Counted from the first letter of the stretch, positions 42,912 through 53,781 are shown. The stretch: 64,000 nt of DNA from an uncultured Veillonellaceae bacterium (GCA_927353735.1 CAKMIA010000003.1:1-64000); one strand, 5' to 3'. Program-made: numbers and translations. The notes: generated by a model from the letters alone, not told the origin.

Positions 42912-43297
42912 TGTCCGTCTCCCGAGGTCGTGCCGAAGGACGAATAGGTCACGCCATTGAAAGAGCAGGTCACTTCTCCGGTGGCTGTATTGAGGCTGTA
43001 GGTCAGATCATCTGCGGGCGGCTTCGGTTCGGCCCGGAGATACCCGCCGCGGCCGTCAGCCTGCGTGGACACCAGATCGGAAAGGGCGCCGGGATATTCA
43101 CCGTTTTTCGCGTAGTAGATCTCCACGGCCGCGCCGATGGTGGACAAATCGGCCTGAATGCGGGCTGTCCGCGCCTCGTCCGTGGCATCGATGAAGCTCG
43201 GCACGGCGACCGCCGCCAGAATGCCGATGATGGCCACGACGATCATCAGCTCGATCAGGGTGAATCCGCGGCGCTTCTGTTTTTTCATTTTGTTCAT
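42908..43297 (-). CDS. Type IV pilin / GspG-type major pseudopilin
   Basis: A 129-residue pilin. The leader MNKMKKQKRRG is followed by FTLIELMIVVAIIGILAAVA, the classic N-methylation and assembly helix with Glu at +5. The short globular domain includes AAVEIYYAKNGEYPGALSDLVS, as in GspG and small type IV pilins, and has a single Cys. It is the first gene of the minus-strand pilus operon. The ATG at 43297 follows GGAGGGG at slightly long spacing. Confidence 0.92.
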   Translation of the reverse strand: MNKMKKQKRRGFTLIELMIVVAIIGILAAVAVPSFIDATDEARTARIQADLSTIGAAVEIYYAKNGEYPGALSDLVSTQADGRGGYLRAEPKPPADDLTYSLNTATGEVTCSFNGVTYSSFGTTSGDGQ

Positions 43298-43433
43298 AAC
43301 CTGTCCCCTCCATTTCCTTTCGGACTGCAAAAAACTCTCTATATCCAGCATACGCCTTTTATCGGAAAAAACAGGGGATTTTCAGAAAAGGCAGAAATTT
43401 TATTTTTCTAATGAAATGCATCAGCAGGGCAGT

Positions 43434-43461
43434 AAAAAAACAGCCCCGCGTAAGGAGCTGT
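43434..43461 (-). terminator. Terminator after ogt
   Basis: ACAGCTCC/GGGGCTGT stem with a small loop followed by seven T on the minus strand. Confidence 0.85.
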
Positions 43462-43466
43462 TCCAG

Positions 43467-43982
43467 TCAGTTTGTATCCGGCAGAAAAAGGCGGCTCATG
43501 TCAGCTTTCTCCAGCCGGAGGAGGGCTTCCTTTCGCCGGAGGCCGCCGGCATAGCCGGTGAGGCTCCCTGAGGCGCCTACCACACGGTGGCAGGGCACGA
43601 TGAGGGATACCGGATTCCGTCCCACCGCGCCGCCTACGGCCTGCGGCGCCGGCCGCGACCTGCCGTAGTCGTGGGCCAGCTGTGCCGCAAGTGCGCTGTA
43701 TGTCACGGTTTTTCCGTAGGGAATCGTGAGCAGCAGCGCCCAGACGGCCCGCTGAAAGGTTGTGCCGCAGAGGTGGAGCGGCGGTGTGAAGTCCGGCTCC
43801 TGCCCGGAGAAATACAGGGCCAGCCACCGCCGGGCGGCCGTGATGGGAGGTGTCTCTCTTACAGGCTGCTGCGGCAGTTCCGGCGCATAGCGGCTGCCCT
43901 CGAACCAGAGACCGCACAGGCCAGTATCATCGGCGGCGAGCAGCACCGGTCCCAGCGGCGTCTCTTCCTGAAAGTAATTCAT
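43467..43982 (-). CDS. ogt: Methylated-DNA--protein-cysteine methyltransferase
   Basis: A 171-residue O6-alkylguanine repair protein that transfers the alkyl group to its own cysteine. The active site IVPCHRVVG and GGAVGRNP are present, with FQRAVWALLLTIPYGKTVTYSALA before them. AGGAGG precedes the ATG. It lies between the pilin operon and the divergent ATPase genes. Confidence 0.94.
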   Translation of the reverse strand: MNYFQEETPLGPVLLAADDTGLCGLWFEGSRYAPELPQQPVRETPPITAARRWLALYFSGQEPDFTPPLHLCGTTFQRAVWALLLTIPYGKTVTYSALAAQLAHDYGRSRPAPQAVGGAVGRNPVSLIVPCHRVVGASGSLTGYAGGLRRKEALLRLEKADMSRLFLPDTN

Positions 43983-44380
43983 GATGCCTCCTGGTGTTTA
44001 GAAAAATAACGAAAAAGCGGGAGAAAATGTGCGGAAAATCGGCGGAATGGCGCGTCATGCTGTGGCGGCCGGAAAAGGAATACAGGACGGAGATAGACAG
44101 ATGCTGTCATTTCTCTGGCTTTTTTCCATGAGATGTTTGGAAGAAATGGGCCGGTTTCAGCGATTTTTTCTCCGGTTTTGACGCGGCTGATTTATACGGA
44201 TTTTGCAAAAGCGGCGCGGGCCGTATCATTTTTGCATGAGAAATTCGTTGTTTTTGTCATTATGCGCGGTATTTTCCGGAAAATGCAAGGAGCGAAAGAA
44301 AAGAAGCGTACCGCTTGCTGTACGGCGCCGTCCGGAAAGATTTATAATGAGGAAAAAAGAAAAGAGAGGGGGCATGTGCG
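43983..44380. promoter_or_regulatory. Divergent non-coding region between ogt and the pilus ATPase genes
   Basis: About 400 bases with no convincing gene. A perfect TATAAT at 44343-44348, 33 bases before the ATPase start, is the best + strand -10 box, but no good -35 is seen. TTGACG near 44177 lacks a matching -10. This is the point where gene direction changes from mostly minus to all plus. Confidence 0.45.
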
Positions 44381-45523
44381 ATGGAAGAGCTGCTGGCGGC
44401 CTCGGCGGAGACGGCCATGAATGAGATCTGTCGGCGGGCGATCCGGGAAGGGGCCAGTGACATTCACATCGAGCCGGGACGAAACGACGTGCGGGTCCGC
44501 TTCCGCCGGGACGGCCTGCTGGAGGAGCGGTTTCTGCTGCCGAAGCATATGGCGGAAAAGCTGTCCGTGCGGTGTAAGGTGATGGGGCGCATGAATGTGG
44601 CGGAGACGCGGGTTCCGCAGGACGGGAGCACTCTGTTTTCAGACGGGGACGGAGAATATGACCTGCGCCTGTCTGTGCTGCCTTCCATTTACGGTGAGAC
44701 CATCGTGGTGCGCATACTCTCCGGGCAGGTGGACTTTATCGAGCGTCACCAGCTGGGAATGCTGCCCGTGCAGGAATCGCTCTTTCTCCGGTGTCTCGAG
44801 GGGCGGAGCGGCCTGATCCTCACAACGGGGCCCACCGGCTCGGGTAAGACCTCTACGCTGTACACGGCGCTGAAGCTGCTGAACCGGCCGGAGGTGAATA
44901 TCATCTCCGTGGAGGACCCGGTGGAATACCGCATCGGCGGCATCACGCAGGTGGCGGTGAATGAAAAGGCCGGCCTTACCTTTGCCTCGGGGCTGCGGGC
45001 GCTGGTACGGCAGGACCCGGATATCCTCATGATCGGGGAGATCCGCGACAGGGAGACTGCGGAAATGGCGGTCCATGCGGCGCTGACAGGGCATCTGGTG
45101 CTGTCGTCGCTCCATACGAACAATGCCTCGCAGGCGCCGCTCCGGCTGATGGATATGGGCGTCCCGGCCTATCTTTTGGCAGCGGCGCTGTCGCTGGTGA
45201 TCTCCCAGCGGCTGGTGCGCTGCCTCTGCCCGCACTGCCGGAGACAGGAAGGCTCGTATTTTCAGGCGGACGGCTGTGAGTATTGTGATGGTACGGGACG
45301 CCGGGGGCGTACCGGTATTTTCGAGCTGCTGGAGGTGACGGGCGCTGTGCGGGAACAGATCCGGCACACGGCGCCGCCGTCGGAGCTGCACCGCTCCATG
45401 AAAGAATCCGGCCAGCCCGATATGGCGGAAGCGGCCCGGACGGCGGCGGAGGAAGGGCGCATTGCGGCGTCCGATGCGGCGTGGATTGCCGGAGAGGCAG
45501 AGGAGAATGCCGGCGGATCATAA
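44381..45523 (+). CDS. PilB/GspE-type assembly ATPase
   Basis: A 380-residue secretion ATPase that powers pilus or pseudopilus extension. Walker A is TGPTGSGKTST, the Asp box is ISVEDPVEY, Walker B is DILMIGEIRDRET, and the His box is HLVLSSLHTN. A Cys4 zinc site, CPHCRR...CEYCDG, is present as in GspE/PilB. It lacks the long N-terminal PilB domain, starting directly at the N2 domain (SDIHIEPG). GAGGGGG precedes the ATG at longer spacing. Confidence 0.92.
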   Translation: MEELLAASAETAMNEICRRAIREGASDIHIEPGRNDVRVRFRRDGLLEERFLLPKHMAEKLSVRCKVMGRMNVAETRVPQDGSTLFSDGDGEYDLRLSVLPSIYGETIVVRILSGQVDFIERHQLGMLPVQESLFLRCLEGRSGLILTTGPTGSGKTSTLYTALKLLNRPEVNIISVEDPVEYRIGGITQVAVNEKAGLTFASGLRALVRQDPDILMIGEIRDRETAEMAVHAALTGHLVLSSLHTNNASQAPLRLMDMGVPAYLLAAALSLVISQRLVRCLCPHCRRQEGSYFQADGCEYCDGTGRRGRTGIFELLEVTGAVREQIRHTAPPSELHRSMKESGQPDMAEAARTAAEEGRIAASDAAWIAGEAEENAGGS

Positions 45524-45533
45524 GGAGGAAGCC

Positions 45534-46535
45534 ATGAACAGACTGTCAACACTGATCGAAGCCCATCCCCGCGCCACGGATATCCATATCACGGAGGGCG
45601 GTCCCGTTTTTCTCCGGGAACAGGGAGCGCTGTATCGCATGGAACCCATTCCGGAGCTGCTGCCCGAACTGGAAGCGGGACTGACAGCGGAGAAGAAGAC
45701 CATCTGGGAACAGGGCGGGACCATAGACGGTTCTTTCTCCACTGGCGGCGTGCGGTGCCGGCTCCACCTGTACCGGTCTGCCGGACGGAAAGCGGCGGCA
45801 CTCCGTCTGCTGCCGGCGCTGGACCATCTGCCGCCGGACAGGGACGAGCCGTGGATGGTGCGCCTGTCCGCCTGCCGGAGCGGGCTGATCCTCATCACGG
45901 GGCCGGCGGGCTCCGGGAAAAGCACGGCGCTCGCCCGGTTCGTGCAGATTCTGGCAGAGCGGCCGTGCCACATCATTACCATCGAGGACCCGCCGGAATA
46001 TGAATTTTCCTCCGGCCGGGCGCTCATCCATCAGCGGGAGGTCGGCGCGGATACCGCCTCCTTTGCCTTGGGCGTACGGGAGGCGCTCCGGGAGGACCCG
46101 GACGTGCTCATCATCGGGGAAATGCGCGATGCGGAGACCATGGCCGCGGCGCTGACGGCGGCGGAGACCGGCCATCTGGTGCTGGCCACGCTCCATGACG
46201 GCAGTGCTGCCGGGGCGGTGGGCCGTCTCGTTCACGCCTTTCCGGCGGACCGGGAAAGCGAGGTGCGGTCGCTGCTGGCCTCCGTTCTGCGGGCGGCTGC
46301 GGCGCAGAAGCTCTGCCGCACCGGCGGCCGGACCTTTCTCCTCCGGGAGATCCTCACCAATACCCCGGCGGTGGCGCATCTGATCCGGGAGGGAAAGGAC
46401 GAGCAGCTCCTGTCCTATATGGAAATGGGGCAGCCGCCCATGCGCACCATGAAGCAGGCGCTCCGGCAGATCCTGGCGGAGGAGACGCTCTCGCCGGAGG
46501 AGGCGGAGCAGCTCCGGCAGGCAGCGGAAGCGTGA
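45534..46535 (+). CDS. PilT-type ATPase
   Basis: A 333-residue ATPase with TGPAGSGKSTA, ITIEDPPEY, DVLIIGEMRDAETM and HLVLATLHD. The C-terminal AHLIREGKDEQLLSYMEMG matches the PilT AIRNLIRE region, so retraction is the likely role. AAGGAGG lies 5 bases before the ATG, 10 bases after the preceding ATPase stop. The presence of PilT favours a retractile pilus over a pure type II secretion system. Confidence 0.88.
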   Translation: MNRLSTLIEAHPRATDIHITEGGPVFLREQGALYRMEPIPELLPELEAGLTAEKKTIWEQGGTIDGSFSTGGVRCRLHLYRSAGRKAAALRLLPALDHLPPDRDEPWMVRLSACRSGLILITGPAGSGKSTALARFVQILAERPCHIITIEDPPEYEFSSGRALIHQREVGADTASFALGVREALREDPDVLIIGEMRDAETMAAALTAAETGHLVLATLHDGSAAGAVGRLVHAFPADRESEVRSLLASVLRAAAAQKLCRTGGRTFLLREILTNTPAVAHLIREGKDEQLLSYMEMGQPPMRTMKQALRQILAEETLSPEEAEQLRQAAEA

Positions 46536-46565
46536 TGGCAGAGGCCTGTTCCTTCGGCCGGCGGC

Positions 46566-46589
46566 GGCCCGGAGGGACGGGCCTTTTTT
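46566..46589 (+). terminator. Terminator after the pilT-like gene
   Basis: GGCCCG/CGGGCC with a six-base loop followed by six T. Confidence 0.9.
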
Positions 46590-46787
46590 CGTGGGACAGA
46601 GAGGGACAACGGCGGGGAAATTTCTTCCCACAGGCACGATTTCTGTGATAAAATAAACTTTCATAGAGAGCGCACGGCGCATCTATGTTATAATGAAAAA
46701 TATGATTTTTACAGAAGTAAGGGAGAAACCGCCGATGGATGGAAAGTCTGTGGTTTCTATTGTCTTGCTCGAAAGGGGCTGGCGGAA

Positions 46788-47264
46788 ATGGCCGTGTCGG
46801 AAGCGCGGGACGTGATGCTCCGCATTACGAGTCTGCAGCAGGATGAACGGGGACAGACGGAGAAGATTTCTCTGGAAACGCCGGGCCGCTTCGGAATGCG
46901 AAATCAGGTGCCGTTCCTCACCTATGAGGAAACGGAGCTTACGGGCATGAAGGGCACGCGGACTACATTGTTCCTGTATCCGGAATCGGTGGCCCTCATC
47001 CGTACGGGCACCTATATGCAGAAACAGGAATACCGGGAAGGCGAAGAGACCGGGTCTGTATGCGAGACGCCGATGGGCATGCTGGAGCTGAGCGTGAAAA
47101 CGGAGCGCATTGAAAATACAGTGCAGGACGGAGCCGGCCGGCTGGCCATCGCCTATGAGGTGGAGCTCAAGGGGCTCTTCCGGCACCGGAATGAAATTGT
47201 GGTAGATGTATGGGAGGAAAAGGGAGTCCATGGAAGTCAGAGAGGAACTGAAGCAGGTCATTGA
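46788..47264 (+). CDS. DUF1934 (YwiB-like) protein
   Basis: A 158-residue beta-rich protein of the DUF1934 family, small calycin-like cytoplasmic proteins usually encoded just upstream of argS in Firmicutes. Family features are LETPGRFGMRNQVPFLTYEETELTGMKGT, TPMGMLELSV and LAIAYEVEL. Function unknown. A perfect TATAAT at 46689-46694 lies in the leader. Its last 35 bases overlap the argS start. Confidence 0.85.
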   Translation: MAVSEARDVMLRITSLQQDERGQTEKISLETPGRFGMRNQVPFLTYEETELTGMKGTRTTLFLYPESVALIRTGTYMQKQEYREGEETGSVCETPMGMLELSVKTERIENTVQDGAGRLAIAYEVELKGLFRHRNEIVVDVWEEKGVHGSQRGTEAGH

Positions 47265-48894
47265 GGCGGCGAAAGACCGGGCGGTAGAGGCCGGAGACCT
47301 CCCCGCCGGGGAATACGCTCCGGTACAGCGTCTGGAGGTGCCGCCGCAGAAGGAATTCGGCGATTACTCTTCCAATGCGGCCATGCAGTGGGCCCGGACC
47401 GCACACCGCGCGCCGCGGATGATCGCGGAAGCACTGGTGCGCCACATCGATTCCCCGCTGGTGGATCATATGGACATCGCCGGCGCGGGATTCATCAATT
47501 TCTATCTCACGAAAGATACGGTCTACACGGAACTGCGCCGCATTCTGGAAGAAGGCGCATCCTACGGCGATCTGCCCCGCCGGGAAGAGGATACGGTCCT
47601 TGTGGAATATGTATCCGCCAATCCCACGGGACCGCTCCACATCGGCCATGCCCGCGGCGCGGCCTACGGGGATGCCATGGTTCGTCTGTACCGCGCAGCC
47701 GGCTACAATGTGGCTTCGGAATACTACATCAATGACGCGGGCAGCCAGATCCTGCATCTGGCGGAATCCGTGAATGCCCGGTATCTGCAGCTCCTCGGCG
47801 AGGACGCAGAGGTGCCGGAAAACGGTTATCACGGACAGGACATCGTGGAAACGGCGAAGGCCATTCTGGACCGGGACGGCCGGAAATATCTGGATATGTC
47901 CGAGGAGGACCGGCTGGCAGCCTTCAAGACGATCGCTCTGGAAGAAAAGCTGGCGGCGCTGAAGCGGGATCTGGAACGGTTCCACGTCACCTTTGACCGC
48001 TGGTTCAGTGAAAAATCCCTCTATCCGGACAAGGTGGACGGCGTGCTGAAAACACTCCGGGACTGCGGCGAGCTCTATGAAGAGGGCGGCGCCTGGTGGC
48101 TCCGCACGACCGACAACGGAGACGACAAGAACCGCGTGGTCATCCGCGCCAATGGCGAGCCCACCTATTTCTGCTCGGATATCGCCTATGCGAAGGATAA
48201 ATTTGACCGCGGATTCAAGAAGCTGGTCGATATCTGGGGCGCCGATCATCACGGCTACATCGTCCGTCTGAAGACGGCCATCAAATTCCTCGGCTACAAT
48301 CCCGATGACTTCGATGTGGACCTGCTCCAGATGGTGACGCTCCTCCGGAACGGCAAACCCGTGAAAATGTCCAAACGCACCGGGGAAGCCGTCACGCTGG
48401 CCGAACTCATCGACGAAGTCGGCACCGATGCGGCGCGGTATTTCTTCACCAGCCGCACGCTGGACAGCCAGATGGAATTCGATATCGACCTGGCGAAGAA
48501 AGAATCCAGTGAAAACCCTGTGTACTATATCCAGTATGCCAATGCGCGTATTCACAGTCTTCTGGCACAGGCCAGGGAAGCAGGCTGCGTCTGGGGCGGC
48601 GTGGATCAGACCGATTTCACGCTTCTCAAGACCGATGCGGAACTGGACCTCATCAAGAAGATGGATACGTACCATGATCTCATAGCCAATGCCGCCAGAG
48701 AGCGGGCACCGCACCGCATCGCGCGCTATGCCTACGAACTGGCCGGCCTGTTCCATCATTTCTACCGGGAATGCCGCTGCCTCTGCGACCAGCCCGGACT
48801 TACACAGGCGCGGCTCGGGCTGATTCTGGCCGTGCAGTATGTACTCGTTCACGCAATGACCATTTTGGGTGTCTCTGCACCGGAGCACATGTAA
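47230..48894 (+). CDS. argS: Arginyl-tRNA synthetase
   Basis: A 554-residue class I synthetase of normal length. The HIGH motif is in GPLHIGHARG and the KMSKS motif is KMSKRTG; a C-terminal DALR anticodon-binding domain follows. The ATG at 47230 (MEVREELKQVIEAA) fits family N-termini. It lies inside the end of the DUF1934 gene, giving coupled translation. Confidence 0.97.
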   Translation: MEVREELKQVIEAAKDRAVEAGDLPAGEYAPVQRLEVPPQKEFGDYSSNAAMQWARTAHRAPRMIAEALVRHIDSPLVDHMDIAGAGFINFYLTKDTVYTELRRILEEGASYGDLPRREEDTVLVEYVSANPTGPLHIGHARGAAYGDAMVRLYRAAGYNVASEYYINDAGSQILHLAESVNARYLQLLGEDAEVPENGYHGQDIVETAKAILDRDGRKYLDMSEEDRLAAFKTIALEEKLAALKRDLERFHVTFDRWFSEKSLYPDKVDGVLKTLRDCGELYEEGGAWWLRTTDNGDDKNRVVIRANGEPTYFCSDIAYAKDKFDRGFKKLVDIWGADHHGYIVRLKTAIKFLGYNPDDFDVDLLQMVTLLRNGKPVKMSKRTGEAVTLAELIDEVGTDAARYFFTSRTLDSQMEFDIDLAKKESSENPVYYIQYANARIHSLLAQAREAGCVWGGVDQTDFTLLKTDAELDLIKKMDTYHDLIANAARERAPHRIARYAYELAGLFHHFYRECRCLCDQPGLTQARLGLILAVQYVLVHAMTILGVSAPEHM

Positions 48895-48897
48895 TAA

Positions 48898-50529
<1,632 letters not shown>

Positions 50530-50548
50530 AATAAAGCTCATAAGCAAA

Positions 50549-50586
50549 ACAGCGTTTCTCAAAAAAGAAACGCTGTTTTTTCTTGC
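50549..50586 (+). terminator. Terminator after pyrG
   Basis: ACAGCGTTTCT/AGAAACGCTGT with a short A-rich loop, followed by six T. Confidence 0.93.
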
Positions 50587-50618
50587 TCGTCAGAAGAGAA
50601 AACACCGCAAAGCCAAGT

Positions 50619-50634
50619 CGTTTCACGTGAAACA
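50619..50634. promoter_or_regulatory. parS-like site 3
   Basis: CGTTTCACGTGAAACA matches the parS consensus at 15 of 16 positions and lies in the non-coding gap after pyrG, about 38 kb from the perfect site. Confidence 0.82.
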
Positions 50635-50934
50635 GAAGAATGAATAGAACCCGGAGACTCGTTACATTTGCTTAATAGATATTTCATTTGGCCACAGAAA
50701 ATTATAATTCCGAGATTAGTAATGATAATAGATGTGCACTTAAACAAAAAATATACATTATTTATAGAACGACTGAAAAGTGAAAAAATAAAAAAGTATA
50801 CATAATAGGGTAAAGAATTTTTCTATTATGTTTTATATTGGTTTTCTTCTCAAAATAAAGGGTATGTTCTATTCTGTTTTGTAAAAATAAGGTAAAATTG
50901 TAATAGATTTGTAAAATTCCAAGGAGGGATCAGT
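50635..50934 (+). promoter_or_regulatory. AT-rich control region of the ABC importer-araD operon
   Basis: A 300-base, very AT-rich stretch without genes. A perfect 9-base inverted repeat, ACATAATAG/CTATTATGT (50800-50808 and 50823-50831), lies about 100 bases before the first gene and could bind a regulator. Several -10-like boxes exist, such as TAAAAT and TAATAG near 50890-50905, but no single promoter can be chosen. Confidence 0.45.
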
Positions 50935-51981
50935 ATGAAATGGAAAGCATTGGCGGCGGCTGTGCTGGCAGGGACTATGATGCTGGCAGCCGGCTGCGGC
51001 GGAGATTCTTCATCCGGTGCGAAAACAGAAGGCGGAGAACAGAATCTGAAAGGCAAAAAGCTGGTTATGTATGTATCGTTCCATGAAGATACGGCAAAAG
51101 AACTGGCAGATCAGTTCAAAAAGAAGACAGGAGCAGAAGTCAGCTTTATTCGTCTGCCTACCGGTGAAGCACTGGCACGAATCACAGCAGAAAAAGATTC
51201 GCCGAAAGCAGATATCTGGCTGGGCGGCACCTCTGATGCACATGCCAAGGCAAAAGCAGATGGCCTGACAGAAGCCTACAAGTCACCGAATGCAAATATG
51301 ATTCTTCCGGAATATCAGGATAAGGATGGCTACTGGTATGGCACCTACCTGGAAGTCATGTCCATTGGCTATAATGAAAACCGGTTCAAAGAAGAATTTG
51401 AACCGAAAGGCATCAAGGCTCCGGAAACACTTGAAGACCTGCTGAAACCGGAATTCAAAGGGGAGATCATCGCTCCGGACCCGCGGAAATCCGGAACCGG
51501 CCTGACCTTCATCAGCTCCGTGCTCCAGTCCATGGGAGAAGAAAAAGGATGGGAATATCTGAAACAGCTGAAAGGACAGGTGGCACAGTTCACTCCGTCC
51601 GGCTTTGCTCCGGCGCAGAAGACCGGTGCAGGGGAATATCTGATTGCCCTGAATTTCATTTCTGATCAGATGCTGGTCAGCCAGAAGGGACAGAAGATCC
51701 ACAGCACGATTTATAAAGATGCGGGCTGGACGCTCTGCCCGGTATCCATCATTAAGAACAGTGCCGATAAGGAAGTGGCACAGGCATTCGTGGATTACTG
51801 CCTGACCAAGGAAGCCGGGGAGATCCTCGTCCGTACAACGAACGGCGTAGCCTGCAACCCGGATGTAGCTCCGCCGGAAGGCCAGAAGCCGCTGTCTGAA
51901 CTGCCGCTTTTCAAAGAATACAATATGGAAAAAGCCGGCGAGGACAAACAGATGAACTGCGACAAATTCTTTGCTGAATAA
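50935..51981 (+). CDS. ABC importer substrate-binding lipoprotein (Fbp/Afu family)
   Basis: A 348-residue extracellular solute-binding protein of family 1 type. The signal peptide ends in the lipobox LAAGC (Cys 21), a Gly/Ser-rich linker follows, then KKLVMYVSFHEDTAKELADQF and ADIWLGGTSDAHAKAKADGL. Relatives bind Fe3+ (FbpA), 2-aminoethylphosphonate, or hexose phosphates (AfuA). The adjacent Tyr-Tyr pair that binds iron in FbpA is not seen; the corresponding region reads YLIALNFISDQ. With araD at the operon end, a phosphorylated sugar is a reasonable guess. AGGAGG precedes the ATG. Confidence 0.85.
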   Translation: MKWKALAAAVLAGTMMLAAGCGGDSSSGAKTEGGEQNLKGKKLVMYVSFHEDTAKELADQFKKKTGAEVSFIRLPTGEALARITAEKDSPKADIWLGGTSDAHAKAKADGLTEAYKSPNANMILPEYQDKDGYWYGTYLEVMSIGYNENRFKEEFEPKGIKAPETLEDLLKPEFKGEIIAPDPRKSGTGLTFISSVLQSMGEEKGWEYLKQLKGQVAQFTPSGFAPAQKTGAGEYLIALNFISDQMLVSQKGQKIHSTIYKDAGWTLCPVSIIKNSADKEVAQAFVDYCLTKEAGEILVRTTNGVACNPDVAPPEGQKPLSELPLFKEYNMEKAGEDKQMNCDKFFAE

Positions 51982-52002
51982 CAGAGATGATTTCCTGAAT
52001 GG

Positions 52003-52032
52003 ATTTACCCCTGCCGTGAGACAGGGGTAAAT
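52003..52032 (+). other. Intercistronic hairpin
   Basis: Perfect 11-base arms, ATTTACCCCTG/CAGGGGTAAAT, with an 8-base loop 21 bases after the binding-protein stop. No T-run follows, so it more likely protects the upstream message or reduces downstream expression than terminates fully, as is common between binding-protein and permease genes. Confidence 0.7.
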
Positions 52033-52119
52033 GTATTTCTGCTGACCAGTGCTGAAGGCCGGAAAAAGTGGCATGCTTTTTCCGGTACAGGCAGATTGGT
52101 GTCGGAGAAGGGAGTGCAG

Positions 52120-53781
52120 ATGAACGAACAACATACAGGCCATGAGCATACCGGGTGGCAGGCGGAAATGAAAGTGCTTCTCAGAGAACCGCCGCTGCTT
52201 ATATCTATAACCGTACTGTTCCTTCTTTTTGGCCTTTTTATCATTTATCCTTTTATTAAGATCCTGATGGTGCCGGATGCGGAACACTGGATGCGTGCAT
52301 TGACGGCCAAGGAATTTCTTGAGGTTTTCAGCCACACGCTGTTTTCTTCTCTGGTGGCAACGACGACAGCCATTATTTTTGGTTTTATTTTTGCCTATGC
52401 AGTGAATTATACGAATATGCCGGGGAAACGTTTTTTCCAGATCGTTGCGCTTCTGCCGACCATGGCACCGTCCGTTGTGACCGGGCTGGCCTTTATCATG
52501 CTGTTTGGCCGGCGTGGTTTCATTACCTGGCATGTGCTTCATTTACAGACGGATCTGTATGGGCCGGTCGGACTCTGGGTCGCTCAGACCATTGCTTTTT
52601 TCCCGCTGGCATACATTACGATTTCCGGTGTATTGAAATCCATTAGTCCGAATCTGGAGCTGGCCGCTCAGAATCTGGGAGCCAGAGGATGGTATCTTTT
52701 CCGGACGGTGACGTTGCGTCTGGCTACGCCGGGACTGGCCAGCGCATTCCTTCTCGTTGGCATTAACAGTCTGGCGGATTTCGGCAATCCGATGCTGGTA
52801 GGCGGCAATTATCATGTGCTTGCCACGGAAGCCTATACACAGGTTACCGGTGCCTGGGATCTGCCGATGGGGGCGGTATTGTCCGTATTCCTCGTTATTC
52901 CGACGCTGCTGGTATTTTTTGTGCAGCGGTATTATCTGGAAAAAAATTCCTATGTCACCGTTACCGGGAAGCCTGTGGCAGGTCTGATCCGCGTCACGGC
53001 CGGTCCTGTTGCGACATGGTGCTTCTTTGCCTTTTGCGCTGTGCTTTGTGCAGCGATCCTCATGATCATCGGCGTGGTGTTCCTGTTTGCCTTTACGGTG
53101 GCTTTCGGGGCAGATTATACGTTTACACTCCAGTACTTCCGTGAAGGCGTCGTACAGTCTAAGGTGCTGCTGCACAGCTGGTCTGCATCGATGATCACGG
53201 CTGCGACGACGACGATCCTCGGCATTGCACTGGCGTTTCTGACGATCCGCAAGCATTTCCCCGGCCGGACTGTTATGGATTTTCTGGCCATGCTTCCGGT
53301 ATCGCTCCCTGGCACCTTCATCGGTCTGGCGCTGATTCTGGCATTCAATGAAGCGCCGCTGGAACTGACGGGAACGATGGCCATTATCATTCTTGGTATG
53401 ACACTTCGCCAGCTCCCGGTAGGATACCGGCAGGCCGTGGCGGGATTGAAGCAGATCGATGCCTCTATGGAACAGGCTTCGGCCAATCTGGGGGCCAACA
53501 GCTTTACCACGTTTCGTTCCATCATTCTGCCCATGCTGAAAAATTCTCTTTCGGTCAGCTTCGTTTATGCGTTCATGCGCTCTATGAATACACTGAGCAC
53601 AGTTATTTTCCTTGTTTCGCCGGAATGGAATCTGGCATCCATTAATATTATGAGTCTGGCGGATCAGGGATTCCTTCCTACGGCCAGTGCTACGGCTGTC
53701 GGGATGATGCTGACGATATATCTGACCTTCGGCATTGTGAAACTCATACTTCGGGATAAGATTAATATTTTTGATCTTTGA
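52120..53781 (+). CDS. ABC importer permease, two fused domains (FbpB/AfuB type)
   Basis: A 553-residue inner-membrane permease with about 12 membrane segments and two binding-protein-dependent transport domains in one chain, as in FbpB and AfuB. Two EAA-like loops are visible: ELAAQNLGARGWYLFRTVTLR and SMEQASANLGANSFTTFRSII. AAGGGAG lies 5 bases before the ATG at 52120. It is followed by the ATPase gene. Confidence 0.92.
   Translation: MNEQHTGHEHTGWQAEMKVLLREPPLLISITVLFLLFGLFIIYPFIKILMVPDAEHWMRALTAKEFLEVFSHTLFSSLVATTTAIIFGFIFAYAVNYTNMPGKRFFQIVALLPTMAPSVVTGLAFIMLFGRRGFITWHVLHLQTDLYGPVGLWVAQTIAFFPLAYITISGVLKSISPNLELAAQNLGARGWYLFRTVTLRLATPGLASAFLLVGINSLADFGNPMLVGGNYHVLATEAYTQVTGAWDLPMGAVLSVFLVIPTLLVFFVQRYYLEKNSYVTVTGKPVAGLIRVTAGPVATWCFFAFCAVLCAAILMIIGVVFLFAFTVAFGADYTFTLQYFREGVVQSKVLLHSWSASMITAATTTILGIALAFLTIRKHFPGRTVMDFLAMLPVSLPGTFIGLALILAFNEAPLELTGTMAIIILGMTLRQLPVGYRQAVAGLKQIDASMEQASANLGANSFTTFRSIILPMLKNSLSVSFVYAFMRSMNTLSTVIFLVSPEWNLASINIMSLADQGFLPTASATAVGMMLTIYLTFGIVKLILRDKINIFDL

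Noticed and set aside
44133-44420. Small + strand frames before the PilB-like gene
   Set aside because: No ribosome site of quality, unlikely amino-acid composition, and they run into the true ATPase start in another frame.
38763-46535. Calling the pilus locus a type II secretion system
   Set aside because: The second ATPase has the PilT-type C-terminal motif and a PilO-like protein is present; no GspD, GspC, GspL or GspM was recognised.
50718-50736. Fur-box-like AATGATAAT upstream of the Fbp/Afu-type operon
   Set aside because: Only about 12 of 19 consensus positions match, in a very AT-rich background and 200 bases from the gene; the binding protein also lacks the iron ligands, so iron control is not supported.
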